A stretch of 64,000 nt of DNA from Thalassolituus sp. UBA674 (GCA_002298335.1 DBNK01000003.1:88539-152538), one strand, 5' to 3'; counted from the stretch's first letter, positions 1-9,489 are shown. Program-made: numbers and translations. The notes: generated by a model not told the origin, from the letters alone.

Positions 1-17
1 TGCGGGATCCATTCGGG
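1..17. repeat. Truncated CGGGATCCATT-type palindromic repeat at window edge
   Basis: The first bases read as the right-hand end of the palindromic repeat seen complete at 29125-29165 and 31641-31680 (the CGGGATCCATT end). The rest lies outside the window, so only one arm is visible. Confidence 0.4.
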
Positions 18-40
18 TAACCGGGTGCTTCCACGTTTTT

Positions 41-82
41 CACGAAGTGATCGTCATGAAGTGATCCTCATGAAGTGTCGCA
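41..82. repeat. Three 14-bp imperfect tandem repeats
   Basis: Three consecutive units of 14 bp begin at 41, 55 and 69, each starting CAYGAAGTG. They lie just beyond the 3' end of the AraC-type gene. No function is evident. The following bases to about 113 contain two TCGCAATGA cores of another dispersed repeat family. Confidence 0.5.
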
Positions 83-121
83 ATGACCTGACGAGCGAGG
101 GGCTCGCAATGAACTCCCGTC

Positions 122-190
122 GTAGGGTGCGCATTGCGCACCATGAACAGGGTTTTAACCTGAGAGTGTTGTGCACGGTGTGCACCCTAC
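122..190. repeat. 69-bp double-palindrome element, copy A
   Basis: The element starts GTAGGGTGCGCA and ends TGTGCACCCTAC. Each arm is itself a hairpin (GGTGCGCATTGCGCACC on the left, GTGCACGGTGTGCAC on the right), and the two ends are complementary. A second copy of exactly 69 bp lies at 10544-10612 with conserved arms and a different middle, typical of a mobile miniature palindromic (REP/MITE-like) element. It overlaps the last codons and the stop of the AraC-type gene. Confidence 0.75.
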
Positions 191-1185
191 GGGTGTTTCT
201 CATGTTCGTGACGACTGTGTTTACGCTCCCGCGTCTGCGACGGGTTCTCGCCAAATAACCCTTTATAATCCTTGGCAAACTGTCCGGGATGCCAGAAGCC
301 CCAGTCAGCGGCAATCACCGACACCGGACGCTCATCCGCAGCATCACTCAATGCCCGGCGCACCTGATTCAGGCGCGCGGCTTTCAGAAACTTCAGCGGG
401 CTGACACCGAGAATGCTTTCAAAGCTGTACTGCAGGGTACGGCGGCTGACGTGGGTCAGTTCACACAGCTCGGTCATGGTTACCGGCACATCCTGATGGT
501 CCAGCATCCAGCCCTTCACTTTATCCACTACGGCTTTGCGGTGCGTGTAGCTGCTGGCGTTGCGCTGCACCGGAGTTTCTTTGCGCAGCAGCTCCAGCAG
601 GGTGGTCAGTACCAGATGACGCTGCAAACGCTGATGCAGCCCCGGCGTGTCCGGATGCATCATATTCGCCAGCAGACGACGGACCTGAGCCAGGGTTTCT
701 GGCGGCAGATTCAGGCGCGGGAATTCATTCAGGCTCAGTCCCTGCAGATTGATCTGTTCATGTTCCGCCGCTCTCACTAAAGCATCGGTACGGATCACCA
801 GACCGTAAATATCAAAATCCCCCGGGGTGACCAGCTCAAAATCACAGGCGCCGGGGCGACACATGATCTGATTACTCTCAACCCGCTGACCATTGATGCG
901 GCAGTCGGCATCTTCTGCCGTGATTCCCAGCCAGATGGCATCCGGCCAGACATTGCATTGCTGACGCAGCGCCTGGCTGGTGTGCTCGCGGAACACCTGC
1001 AGACCGTCCAGCGCAAACTCATCCAGCCGTCCGTAAAAACGTCCGCCGCTGAGCTGGTCGTATTCCTGCTGCCAGTTGGTGAGGTTGTGGGCATGCAGGT
1101 CGGCGTCAAAGGCTTCAGAGGTGTTCAGGCCTTTGGACGCTTCAGTGCTGTGCTCTGGTGCGGTGTGTGTCTGGTATTGGTGCAT
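187..1185 (-). CDS. AraC-family transcriptional regulator, probable ethanolamine regulator
   Basis: This 332-aa protein has the AraC layout. An N-terminal ligand-sensing region of about 210 residues is followed by a C-terminal double helix-turn-helix of about 100 residues (MTELCELTHVSRRTLQYSF, then VSVIAADWGFWHPGQFAKDY and GENPSQTR). It is transcribed away from eutB across about 200 bp, so by position it probably senses ethanolamine and/or adenosylcobalamin, as EutR does; the ligand is inferred. Normal AraC homology ends at about GENPSQTR. The last dozen basic, histidine-rich residues and the TAG stop are read from the 69-bp palindromic element at 122-190, so the native C-terminus appears to have been replaced by repeat sequence. 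The start is the first ATG of the frame; a slightly later start cannot be excluded. Confidence 0.85.
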   Translation of the reverse strand: MHQYQTHTAPEHSTEASKGLNTSEAFDADLHAHNLTNWQQEYDQLSGGRFYGRLDEFALDGLQVFREHTSQALRQQCNVWPDAIWLGITAEDADCRINGQRVESNQIMCRPGACDFELVTPGDFDIYGLVIRTDALVRAAEHEQINLQGLSLNEFPRLNLPPETLAQVRRLLANMMHPDTPGLHQRLQRHLVLTTLLELLRKETPVQRNASSYTHRKAVVDKVKGWMLDHQDVPVTMTELCELTHVSRRTLQYSFESILGVSPLKFLKAARLNQVRRALSDAADERPVSVIAADWGFWHPGQFAKDYKGLFGENPSQTRERKHSRHEHEKHP

Positions 1186-1291
1186 TCTGGTGCTCCCGTC
1201 CCCGCTCAGGGGATGAAGGCAGGTGGTTAAATTTCAAACTGCCGGGACATCCTACCGCGCTGCAGCGCCGTGTCTACGGGCTTTGCAGCCG

Positions 1292-1364
1292 GGTCATGAA
1301 AGTTTGCCAAAATTTGATAGGCCGCTGGAATATTGCTGGCTTCAGGTCATGAAAGTGCAACAAA
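1292..1364. promoter_or_regulatory. Direct-repeat operator between AraC-type gene and eutB
   Basis: Two direct repeats share GGTCATGAAAGT followed by a degenerate part ending AAA: 1292-1311 and 1345-1364. They are 53 bp apart, about five helical turns, in the divergent promoter region. AraC-family proteins bind such direct half-site pairs, so these are the likely sites for the neighbouring regulator. A further inverted TATGAAAGG-like half-site lies at about 1369-1378, close to the eutB ribosome-binding site. The assignment is inferred. Confidence 0.6.
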
Positions 1365-1390
1365 CGTACCTTTCATAAGGTTGAGAATTC

Positions 1391-2797
1391 ATGACCTATA
1401 AGTACATGCTGGGTGACCAGACCTGGACCTTCAGCAGCCTTGCCGAACTGATGGCGCGTGCCACACCGGCCCGTTCCGGCGACCGCCTTGCCGGAGTCAT
1501 TGCCCGCTCTGCCGAAGAACGCGCGGTGGCGCAGATGGCCTTAGCAGAGGTGCCACTGAAGCAGTTTCTGAGCGAAGCTTTAGTGCCTTATGAAGACGAC
1601 GAAGTCACGCGTCTTATTATGGATGAGCACGACGCCGCTGCGTTTTCGGCCATCTCTCATCTGACCGTCGGTGACTTCCGCAACTGGCTGCTCAGCGACA
1701 TGGCCACGCCCGAGGTGCTCGCCGGAGTCCGTGCCGGGATCACGCCGGAAATGGCGGCGGCGGTGAGCAAGATCATGCGCAATCAGGATCTCATCATGGT
1801 GGCGAAGAAGTGCCACGTCGTCACCGCTTTCCGCAACACCATAGGACTGCCCGGTCACCTGTCCACGCGTCTGCAGCCAAATCATCCAACCGACGATGTG
1901 AACGGCATTGCCGCCAGCATTCTCGACGGCCTGTTATACGGTAACGGCGATGCCGTGATCGGTATTAACCCGGCCACTGACAACGTCGCTCAGGCCATTA
2001 AGCTGATGCAGCTGATGGATGAGGTGATCACCCAGTACGAAATTCCGACCCAGTCGTGCGTGCTCACGCACGTGACCAACACCATCGAATGCATTGAAGC
2101 CGGTGCGCCGGTGGATCTGGTGTTCCAGTCGATCGGTGGCACCGAAGGCACCAACAGCTCGTTCGGTTTTAACATCGCCACGCTGGCCGAAGCGCAGGAA
2201 GCCGCCCTGAGCCTGAAGCGCGGCACTGTGGGTAACAACGTCATGTACTTTGAAACCGGGCAGGGCAGTGCGCTGTCGGCCAATGCCCATCACGGTCTGG
2301 ATCAGCAGACCTGCGAAGTCCGTGCTTATGCCGTGGCGCGCAAATTCAGCCCGCTGCTGGTCAACACTGTGGTTGGTTTTATCGGCCCGGAATACCTGTT
2401 CGACGGCAAAGAGATTGTCCGTGCCGGGCTTGAGGATCACTTCTGCGGCAAGCTGCTCGGCCTGCCGATGGGCTGCGACGTCTGCTACACCAACCACGCC
2501 GAAGCCGACCAGAACGACATGGACAACCTGCTGACCCTGCTGGGTGTGGCGGGTTGCAACTTCATCATGGGCATCCCCGGCTCTGATGACATCATGCTCA
2601 ATTACCAGACCACATCCTTTCACGATGCCCTGTACATACGCCGCGTGCTGGGCAGCCAGCCTGCGCCTGAGTTCCGTGACTGGCTCACCCGCATGCAGAT
2701 CATGAGCGACGCCGAACGGGCGGTACTGGCCGACCGTCTGCCAGAAGCCTTTGCCCGTTCCCTGAAATCTCTGCCACCGGCCTCAGGCCAACACTAA
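1391..2797 (+). CDS. eutB: Ethanolamine ammonia-lyase large (heavy) subunit EutB
   Basis: EutB is the catalytic alpha subunit of ethanolamine ammonia-lyase, which splits ethanolamine to acetaldehyde and ammonia with adenosylcobalamin as radical initiator. The 468-aa length and whole-protein pattern fit the family, including the GTEGTNSSFGFN stretch, the glutamate-containing YFETGQGSALSANAHHG segment and PMGCDVCYTNHAEADQNDMD near residues 355-378. The start at 1391 follows an AAGG-type site. eutC begins 10 bp after the stop and an ethanolamine permease follows, so the unit is a short catabolic operon without microcompartment genes. Its cofactor is probably supplied by the btuB/adenosyltransferase locus at 11.7-14.5 kb. 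Confidence 0.96.
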   Translation: MTYKYMLGDQTWTFSSLAELMARATPARSGDRLAGVIARSAEERAVAQMALAEVPLKQFLSEALVPYEDDEVTRLIMDEHDAAAFSAISHLTVGDFRNWLLSDMATPEVLAGVRAGITPEMAAAVSKIMRNQDLIMVAKKCHVVTAFRNTIGLPGHLSTRLQPNHPTDDVNGIAASILDGLLYGNGDAVIGINPATDNVAQAIKLMQLMDEVITQYEIPTQSCVLTHVTNTIECIEAGAPVDLVFQSIGGTEGTNSSFGFNIATLAEAQEAALSLKRGTVGNNVMYFETGQGSALSANAHHGLDQQTCEVRAYAVARKFSPLLVNTVVGFIGPEYLFDGKEIVRAGLEDHFCGKLLGLPMGCDVCYTNHAEADQNDMDNLLTLLGVAGCNFIMGIPGSDDIMLNYQTTSFHDALYIRRVLGSQPAPEFRDWLTRMQIMSDAERAVLADRLPEAFARSLKSLPPASGQH

Positions 2798-2807
2798 GGA
2801 GTTCACC

Positions 2808-3635
2808 ATGAGTAACGAACAGAACAGCGTGGTGGAAAACCCGTGGCGTCGACTGCGCGAATTCACTGATGCGCGCATTGGTCTGGGCCGTGCCGGTGTC
2901 AGCCTGCCGACGAAAGAGTTGCTGGAATTTCAGCTGGCCCACGCCCGCGCCCGTGATGCCGTACATCTGCCACTGGATCTTGATGCTACGTCTGCGGCGT
3001 TGGCAGGACTGAAACTGGAATGGGCAGCTGCTCCCATCTGCCTGCACAGTCGTGCCGAAGATCGCATGACCTATCTGCAGCGCCCGGATCTGGGTCGTCG
3101 TATCAATGACGCATCGCGTGAATTATTGAAAGCGCAGCACGGTCAGTTGGCGGCGGAATACGATCTTGCCATCGTCGTCGCCGACGGTCTGTCGTCCTGT
3201 GCGGTGACCGAGAATCTGGTGCCATTTCTTCAGGCATTGAATGAAAAACTCAGCACTGATTCTGCTTCCGACTGGCGCATTGCCCCCATCACGCTGGTCA
3301 CTCAGGGCCGCGTGGCAGTGGGTGATGAAGTCGGTGAACTGCTGAATGCGCGCTGCGTGATGCTGTTAGTCGGCGAACGTCCGGGGCTGAGTTCGCCAGA
3401 CAGTCTGGGGCTGTATCTGACCTGGAATCCGTCCGTCGGTCTGACGGATGCCAGCCGCAACTGTATTTCCAATATCCGTCCGGCCGGGCTTTCGTACAGC
3501 GAAGCCGCACGCCGGGCCTTTTATCTGCTGAGCGAGGCGAAACGCCTGAAGTTGTCCGGGGTGAATCTGAAAGACCGCACCCAGGATGATGTGGTGGAAA
3601 CCATCGCTTCCAGCAAAAACTTTCTTATTTCATAA
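2808..3635 (+). CDS. eutC: Ethanolamine ammonia-lyase small (light) subunit EutC
   Basis: EutC is the beta subunit that with EutB forms the cobalamin-binding ethanolamine ammonia-lyase. At 275 aa it is slightly shorter than the E. coli protein, and family segments are clear: FTDARIGLGRAGVSLPTKELL, the LAIVVADGLSSCAV stretch, VGERPGLSSPDSLGLYLTW, and the C-terminal NLKDRTQ region. A strong AAGGAG precedes the ATG, and the 10-bp gap to eutB supports cotranscription. Nothing appears truncated. Confidence 0.95.
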   Translation: MSNEQNSVVENPWRRLREFTDARIGLGRAGVSLPTKELLEFQLAHARARDAVHLPLDLDATSAALAGLKLEWAAAPICLHSRAEDRMTYLQRPDLGRRINDASRELLKAQHGQLAAEYDLAIVVADGLSSCAVTENLVPFLQALNEKLSTDSASDWRIAPITLVTQGRVAVGDEVGELLNARCVMLLVGERPGLSSPDSLGLYLTWNPSVGLTDASRNCISNIRPAGLSYSEAARRAFYLLSEAKRLKLSGVNLKDRTQDDVVETIASSKNFLIS

Positions 3636-3661
3636 CTTAAATGTTTTAAAGAGGACTACTC

Positions 3662-5104
3662 ATGTCAAACCCATCTGTCGATAAGGCCTATCTGGCCCAA
3701 CGCCAGCTCAAGCGGGGCACCGCTGGCTGGATTCTGCTCGCCGGTCTCGGTGTGTCTTACGTTATTTCCGGCGATTTTGCCGGCTGGAACTTCGGTATTG
3801 GCGAAGCGGGCTGGGGTGGTTTTGCCATTGCCGCCGTGCTGATGGCCATCATGTATTTCACCCTCGTACTGTCGCTGGCGGAAATGTCAGCGGCGATTCC
3901 GGCTGCTGGCGGCGGTTACTCCTTTGCACGTCAGGCCATGGGTCCGGCGGGCGGTTATCTCACCGGTCTGGCGGTACTGATTGAATACGCGCTCGCGCCT
4001 GCAGCTATCGTGATCTTTATTGGCTCAGCCTTTGAAGAACTGACCGGCCTGAACGGGCCGCTGGTGTACGCCGGTTTTTATCTGGTATTCGTCGGTATTC
4101 ACCTTGCGGGTGTCGGTGAGGCCCTGAAAGTGATGATGGTGATCAGTGGCCTGGCGGTGTTCGCCATTCTCGCCACCGCCGTTGCCCTGATTGGTGATTT
4201 CGACAGCAGTCTGCTGTTCAACATTGCTCCGACCGAAGCAGCAGGTGCGTCTGAGATGTTGCCATTCGGCTGGTACGGTGTGTGGGCGGCGCTGCCGTTT
4301 GCCATGTGGCTGTTCCTGGCGGTAGAAGGCGTGCCTCTGGCTGCGGAAGAAGCGAAAAACCCGGCCAAAGACGTTCCTAAAGGCATCATCGGCGCCATGG
4401 TGTTCCTGCTGTTCACCGCACTGCTGGTGGTTGTTCTGCTGGCGGGTGCCGCCGGTTCTGAAGCCATGGCGGGCAGTGCTGTGCCATTAGTCGATGCGCT
4501 GAACGCCACGGGTAATCCGAATCTGGCTACCATGGTGAACGTGCTGGGGCTGGCTGGTCTGATCGCGTCCTTCTTCTCCATCATCTATGGTTACAGCCGT
4601 CTGGTGTTTGCTCTGTCACGCGCCGGTTACCTGCCGAAGTCTCTGTCGGTTACCAGTGCCCGTAAAGTGCCTTCACGTGCCCTGATCATCCCGGGTGTAT
4701 TCGGTTTCCTGGCTTCACTGAGTGGTGAAGGTGACCTGATGCTGGCTATGGCTGTAGTGGGTGCGACTGTGTCGTACGCTCTGATGGCGCTGAGCCACAT
4801 CCTGCTGCGTGTACGTCAGCCAGAACTGGCCCGCCCGTACAAAACCCCGGGTGGTGTGTTCACTTCGGGTATTGCTCTGGTGCTCTCGTTGGTTGCGCTG
4901 ACCGGTGTGTACGCCTTTGACCCACGTGCTTTCGCCTTTACGCTGGTGCTGTTTGTGATCGGTGCGGCTTACTTCTTCGGTTACAGCCGTAATCATCTGG
5001 TGGCTAAGACTGCCGAGGAAGAATTCGCCATGCTGGAAGCGGCAGCGCATGAGCTGGATGATGAGCCTGAAGCTGGCGAAGGTGTTGTTAAGCCTGCGGT
5101 TTGA
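3662..5104 (+). CDS. eat: Ethanolamine permease, APC superfamily
   Basis: This 480-aa inner-membrane protein has about 12 hydrophobic segments. Its N-terminus resembles amino acid/polyamine/organocation transporters (GVSYVISGDFAGWNFG, then LAEMSAAIPAAGGGYSFARQ). The ISGDFAGWN motif and the position directly after eutBC identify it as the ethanolamine importer of this operon. The start has an AAAGAGGA site 6-8 bases upstream. The C-terminus ends in an acidic cytoplasmic tail. A hairpin terminator follows at 5143, closing the operon. Confidence 0.92.
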   Translation: MSNPSVDKAYLAQRQLKRGTAGWILLAGLGVSYVISGDFAGWNFGIGEAGWGGFAIAAVLMAIMYFTLVLSLAEMSAAIPAAGGGYSFARQAMGPAGGYLTGLAVLIEYALAPAAIVIFIGSAFEELTGLNGPLVYAGFYLVFVGIHLAGVGEALKVMMVISGLAVFAILATAVALIGDFDSSLLFNIAPTEAAGASEMLPFGWYGVWAALPFAMWLFLAVEGVPLAAEEAKNPAKDVPKGIIGAMVFLLFTALLVVVLLAGAAGSEAMAGSAVPLVDALNATGNPNLATMVNVLGLAGLIASFFSIIYGYSRLVFALSRAGYLPKSLSVTSARKVPSRALIIPGVFGFLASLSGEGDLMLAMAVVGATVSYALMALSHILLRVRQPELARPYKTPGGVFTSGIALVLSLVALTGVYAFDPRAFAFTLVLFVIGAAYFFGYSRNHLVAKTAEEEFAMLEAAAHELDDEPEAGEGVVKPAV

Positions 5105-5142
5105 GAGGAATGCGTCGGAAGACTGATGTATTTCTCATGAAT

Positions 5143-5171
5143 GAAATCCCCGTGTAAGCGGGGATTTCTTT
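5143..5171 (+). terminator. Rho-independent terminator after eat
   Basis: A 10-bp perfect stem (GAAATCCCCG / CGGGGATTTC) with a 6-base loop is followed by a short T-rich run, 40 bp after the permease stop. Confidence 0.8.
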
Positions 5172-5188
5172 GCGTTTTAACCGTCACT

Positions 5189-5216
5189 GGATTGCTTCCC
5201 TGTTGCTCGCAATGAC
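5189..5216. repeat. GGATTGC...TCGCAATGAC dispersed repeat
   Basis: This copy has GGATTGC at one end and TCGCAATGAC at the other, the same layout as 51019-51046 and, inverted, 29071-29103. It is a short interspersed palindromic-type repeat. The gap 5105-5496 contains only the terminator, this repeat and the pair at 5256-5372; no gene is visible. Confidence 0.55.
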
Positions 5217-5255
5217 AGCGTGGTTTCTAGCTAAGGGGCGCTCGCACAAAGTCAA

Positions 5256-5372
5256 CGTCATCCCGTGGCTTGACCACGGGATCCATTAAGATTTTTTGAT
5301 ATAGATACCAAGTACCGTGAGTTATTTCTCGGATCATTATTCTGGATCCCGTGGTCAAGCCACGGGATGACG
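5256..5372. repeat. Inverted pair of CGTCATCCCGTGG palindromic repeats
   Basis: Two copies of a 29-bp palindrome-bearing sequence face each other at 5256-5284 and 5344-5372; one is the exact reverse complement of the other. Each carries its own stem (TCCCGTGG ... CCACGGGA). A single related copy is at 31252-31281 and a longer subtype at 29125-29165 and 31641-31680. The pair sits between the ethanolamine operon and purL, as REP/BIME-type elements do. Confidence 0.75.
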
Positions 5373-5496
5373 ACCATTTCTCTTTCTATCCATCAGAACA
5401 TCACTGACCTGACTCCCTCCAATATGGCACCAGAGGCCCTGATCCAGTATCATTCGCGCTCGTTTTGCTGACCCTGCTCTCTGGAGTTCTCCCACC

Positions 5497-8400
5497 ATGC
5501 TCGAGCTGCGTGGCGCCCCGGCGCTTTCCCCGTTCCGCCAGACCAAAACCCTCCGCAAACTGCAGCAGGTTCTGCCTTCTGCCAGCAGTGTTTACGCTGA
5601 GTTCGTGCATTTTGCCGATCTCAAAGCGGATCTGGATAACAATGAGCTGGCGGTACTCCAGCGCATCCTGCGTTACGGCCCAAAGGTTGATGTACAGGAC
5701 GGGCAGGGCGAAGCATTCCTTGTGATCCCGCGTTTCGGCACGATTTCACCTTGGTCTTCCAAGGCGACCGATATTGCTCACAACTGTGGCCTCGACAAAA
5801 TCGACCGTCTTGAGCGCGGTATCGTCTATTGGGTACAAGGCATCAGTGCTGGTGACCGCGAAACTGCCGCTGCAGCTCTGCACGACCGCATGACCGAAAC
5901 CGTACTGGCTGACAGCAGCGCTGTAGCGGATCTGTTCTCCCACGCCGAGCCTGCGCCGCTGAGCACCGTCGATATCATGGGCGGTGGCCGTGATGCGCTG
6001 GTCGAAGCCGACAAAACTCTGGGTCTGGCACTGGCCGAAGACGAAATTGATTATCTGGTGACTAACTATCAGATGCTGGGTCGTAACCCGACCGACGTAG
6101 AGCTGATGATGTTCGCTCAGGCGAACTCCGAGCACTGCCGCCACAAGATCTTCAACGCCAGCTGGACCATCGATGGCATCGAGCAGGACAAATCCCTGTT
6201 CGCCATGATCAAGAACACCTATGAGTGTTACAGCGAGAACATTCTGTCGGCGTACAAAGACAACGCCTCGGTCATCACCGGCCATGAAACCGGCCGTTTC
6301 TTCCCCAATCCGGACAGCCGTGAATACACCTACCATCAGGAACCGATGCATATCCTGATGAAGGTTGAGACCCACAACCACCCGACCGCCATTGCCCCGC
6401 ATTCCGGTGCAGCGACCGGCTCCGGCGGTGAGATCCGTGATGAAGGCGCGACCGGCCGTGGCTCCAAGCCGAAAGCGGGCCTGACCGGCTTTACGGTGTC
6501 TGACCTGAAGATTCCAGGATTTGAACAGCCGTGGGAAAGCCAGTACGGCAAGCCGGACCGCATCGTATCTGCCCTCGACATCATGATCGACGGCCCGCTC
6601 GGTGGTGCCGCGTTCAACAACGAATTCGGCCGCCCGAACCTGTGCGGTTACTTCCGTACCTTCGAGCTGGAACACAACGGCGAAGTGCGCGGTTACCACA
6701 AGCCGATCATGATCGCCGGTGGTTACGGCAATATCCGTGACGAGCACGTGCAGAAGGGCGAGATCCCGGTGGGTGCCTGCCTGATCGTACTGGGTGGCCC
6801 GGCCATGCAGATTGGTCTGGGTGGCGGTGCGGCTTCCTCCATGACCTCTGGTCAGTCGAACGCCGATCTGGATTTTGCCTCCGTACAGCGTGAAAACCCG
6901 GAGATGGAACGCCGCTGTCAGGAAGTGATCGACCGCTGCTGGCAGCTGGGTGATGAAAACCCGATTGCCTTTATCCACGACGTGGGTGCGGGCGGTATCT
7001 CCAACGCTTTCCCGGAACTGGTCAACGACGGTGGCCGTGGCGGTAACTTTGAACTGCGTAACGTACCGAACGACGAGCCGGGCATGAGCCCATTGGCGAT
7101 CTGGTCGAACGAATCGCAGGAGCGTTATGTCATGGCCGTCGCGCAGGAAGACCTGGCGCGCTTTGATGCCATCTGCTCCCGTGAGCGCGCCCCTTACGCC
7201 GTTGTCGGTTACGCCACTGAAGAGAAACACCTGACCCTGACCGACAGCCACTTCGGCAATAAGCCGGTGGATCTGCCGCTGCAGGTGCTGCTGGGTAAGC
7301 CACCGCGTATGCACCGTGACGTCACCAGCCGTAAAGTCGATAACGCGCCTTTCGTCAGTGATGGTATTGATCTGGCCGACGCCGCCAAGCGCGTGCTGAG
7401 TCTGCCGACGGTTGCGAGCAAATCTTTCCTGATCACCATCGGCGACCGCACTATTACCGGTACCGTAGCGCGTGATCAGTTTGTTGGCCCATGGCAGGTG
7501 CCGGTGGCTGACGTGGCGGTGACCACCTCGTCGTACGACACCAACGCCGGTGAAGCCATGGCCATGGGCGAGCGTACTCCGGTGGCCCTGCTGGATGGTC
7601 CGGCCTCCGGTCGTCTGGCCGTGGCAGAAGCCATCACCAACCTTGCTGCTGCGCCGATTTCCCAGCTGGCTGATGTGAAGATGTCCGCCAACTGGATGTG
7701 TGCCGCAGGCCACGAGGGTGAAGACGCGATTCTGTACGACACGGTCAAAGCCGTGGGTATGGAGCTGTGCCCGGATCTGCAGGTCACCATTCCGGTGGGT
7801 AAAGACTCTATGTCGATGAAAACCCGTTGGACTGACTCTGAAAAAGACGGGGCAGGTGCTGATAAAGCCGTTACTGCGCCGACCTCACTGATCATTACCG
7901 GATTTGCCCCGGTAACCGACGCCCGCAAAGTCCTGACCCCGCAGCTGAAGCTGGAGCAGGGTGGTGAAGCGATCGACAGCGATCTGATTCTGGTCGATCT
8001 GGGCCGTGGCCAGAACCGTACCGGTGCATCCTGTTTTGCGCAGGTGTATGGCAAGGTTGGTGCCGTACCGGCGGATCTGGATGACGCAGAAGACCTCAAA
8101 GCCTTCTTCGCGGTGGTGCAGGGCCTGAACGGCGACGACAAGATTCTCGCTTACCACGACCGTGCCGACGGTGGCTTATTCGCCACTGTGGTTGAGATGG
8201 CCTTTGCCGCGCATTGTGGCGTTGATATCTCTATGGACCTGCTGGCGGATGCCGAAGACGGTCTGGCGGCGGCGCTGTTCGCCGAAGAACCGGGTGCCGT
8301 GCTGCAGGTGAAGCGCGAAGACCTCGAAGAAGTTCTGGCGCAGTTCGAAGCGGCTGGTCTGGGTGACTGCACTTCAGTGATCGGTACGCCGAACTACGAC

Positions 8401-9408
8401 GACCAGATCACCTTCAGCTACTGCGATGAAGAATTCCTCAGTGAATCCCGTGTGACCTGGCAGCGCATCTGGTCGCAGACCAGTTATGAAATGCAGGCCC
8501 TGCGTGACAACGCCGACTGCGCGAAGCAGGAGTTTGATGGCCTGCTCGACGCCGAAGACCCGGGTATTCATGCTGAGCTGACCTACGACATTAATGAAGA
8601 TATCACCAAAGACATCCGCGCTGGCCTGGAAGGCCGCCCAATGGTCGCGATTCTGCGTGAGCAGGGCGTAAACGGTCAGATCGAAATGGCCGCCGCGTTT
8701 GACCGTGCTGGCTTTGCCACAGTCGACGTGCACATGAGCGACATCCTGACTGGCAGCGTTACTCTCGATGGCTTCCGTGGTCTCGTGGCCTGTGGTGGCT
8801 TCTCTTACGGTGACGTACTGGGCGCGGGTGAAGGCTGGGCCAAGTCCATCCTGTTTAATGAGCAGGCGCGTGCGCAGTTTAAAGCCTTCTTTGAACGCAA
8901 CGACACCTTCGCACTGGGCGTGTGTAACGGCTGTCAGATGCTGTCCAACCTGCATGAACTGATTCCGGGGGCGGAGCACTGGCCGCACTTTGTGCGCAAC
9001 ATGAGCGAGCAGTTTGAAGCCCGTGTCGCCATGGTCGAAGTGCAGGAGTCTGACTCCCTGTTCTTCGCCGGAATGGCCGGCTCCCGCATGCCAATCGCCG
9101 TGGCGCACGGTGAAGGCCGCGCCGAGTTTTCCGACAGCTCCGACATCGATGAACTGGCCGGACAGATCGCACTGCGTTATGTGAATAACTACGGCACCGT
9201 CACCGAACAGTACCCGCTGAACCCGAACGGTTCACCGCAGGGTATCACTGGCCTCACCGCCGCCGATGGCCGGGTCACCATCATGATGCCGCACCCTGAG
9301 CGTGTATTCCGCGCAATTCAGAACTCGTATATCCCAAGCGAATGGGATGAAGACGGCGCGTGGATGCGGATGTTTAGAAATGCCAGAGTCTGGTGTTCTG
9401 AGAACTGA
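5497..9408 (+). CDS. purL: Phosphoribosylformylglycinamidine synthase (single-chain PurL)
   Basis: PurL converts formylglycinamide ribonucleotide and glutamine to the amidine in step 4 of purine synthesis. The 1303-aa length matches the large gammaproteobacterial form. It has an N-terminal PurS-like/linker region (about 1-220), two AIR-synthase-related halves (NSEHCRHKIFNASWTIDG near 210; VETHNHPTAIAPHSGAATG near 290) and a C-terminal glutaminase domain with nucleophile Cys1143 in GVCNGCQMLSN and the distal MMPHPERVFR triad region. The ATG at 5497 has a GGAG site. It is monocistronic, with repeats upstream and a terminator 29 bp downstream. Confidence 0.97.
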   Translation: MLELRGAPALSPFRQTKTLRKLQQVLPSASSVYAEFVHFADLKADLDNNELAVLQRILRYGPKVDVQDGQGEAFLVIPRFGTISPWSSKATDIAHNCGLDKIDRLERGIVYWVQGISAGDRETAAAALHDRMTETVLADSSAVADLFSHAEPAPLSTVDIMGGGRDALVEADKTLGLALAEDEIDYLVTNYQMLGRNPTDVELMMFAQANSEHCRHKIFNASWTIDGIEQDKSLFAMIKNTYECYSENILSAYKDNASVITGHETGRFFPNPDSREYTYHQEPMHILMKVETHNHPTAIAPHSGAATGSGGEIRDEGATGRGSKPKAGLTGFTVSDLKIPGFEQPWESQYGKPDRIVSALDIMIDGPLGGAAFNNEFGRPNLCGYFRTFELEHNGEVRGYHKPIMIAGGYGNIRDEHVQKGEIPVGACLIVLGGPAMQIGLGGGAASSMTSGQSNADLDFASVQRENPEMERRCQEVIDRCWQLGDENPIAFIHDVGAGGISNAFPELVNDGGRGGNFELRNVPNDEPGMSPLAIWSNESQERYVMAVAQEDLARFDAICSRERAPYAVVGYATEEKHLTLTDSHFGNKPVDLPLQVLLGKPPRMHRDVTSRKVDNAPFVSDGIDLADAAKRVLSLPTVASKSFLITIGDRTITGTVARDQFVGPWQVPVADVAVTTSSYDTNAGEAMAMGERTPVALLDGPASGRLAVAEAITNLAAAPISQLADVKMSANWMCAAGHEGEDAILYDTVKAVGMELCPDLQVTIPVGKDSMSMKTRWTDSEKDGAGADKAVTAPTSLIITGFAPVTDARKVLTPQLKLEQGGEAIDSDLILVDLGRGQNRTGASCFAQVYGKVGAVPADLDDAEDLKAFFAVVQGLNGDDKILAYHDRADGGLFATVVEMAFAAHCGVDISMDLLADAEDGLAAALFAEEPGAVLQVKREDLEEVLAQFEAAGLGDCTSVIGTPNYDDQITFSYCDEEFLSESRVTWQRIWSQTSYEMQALRDNADCAKQEFDGLLDAEDPGIHAELTYDINEDITKDIRAGLEGRPMVAILREQGVNGQIEMAAAFDRAGFATVDVHMSDILTGSVTLDGFRGLVACGGFSYGDVLGAGEGWAKSILFNEQARAQFKAFFERNDTFALGVCNGCQMLSNLHELIPGAEHWPHFVRNMSEQFEARVAMVEVQESDSLFFAGMAGSRMPIAVAHGEGRAEFSDSSDIDELAGQIALRYVNNYGTVTEQYPLNPNGSPQGITGLTAADGRVTIMMPHPERVFRAIQNSYIPSEWDEDGAWMRMFRNARVWCSEN

Positions 9409-9436
9409 GAGCAGATAAGGTTGGTTAATCGCATGG

Positions 9437-9471
9437 ATCCCGCTCATCAAAAATGATCAGCGGGATTTTTT
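9437..9471 (+). terminator. Rho-independent terminator after purL
   Basis: The stem ATCCCGCT / AGCGGGAT has inner pairing CAT/ATG and is followed by TTTTTT. It ends directly at the Shine-Dalgarno region of the next gene. Confidence 0.85.
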
Positions 9472-9489
9472 ATGGGAGGAAGGGTTTTC

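Noticed and set aside
5746..7713. Long open frame (about 655 codons) on the minus strand inside purL
   Set aside because: It is fully antisense to a well-conserved enzyme, has His/Arg/Gly-rich composition typical of antisense reading of GC-rich codons, and no ribosome site or recognisable motif.
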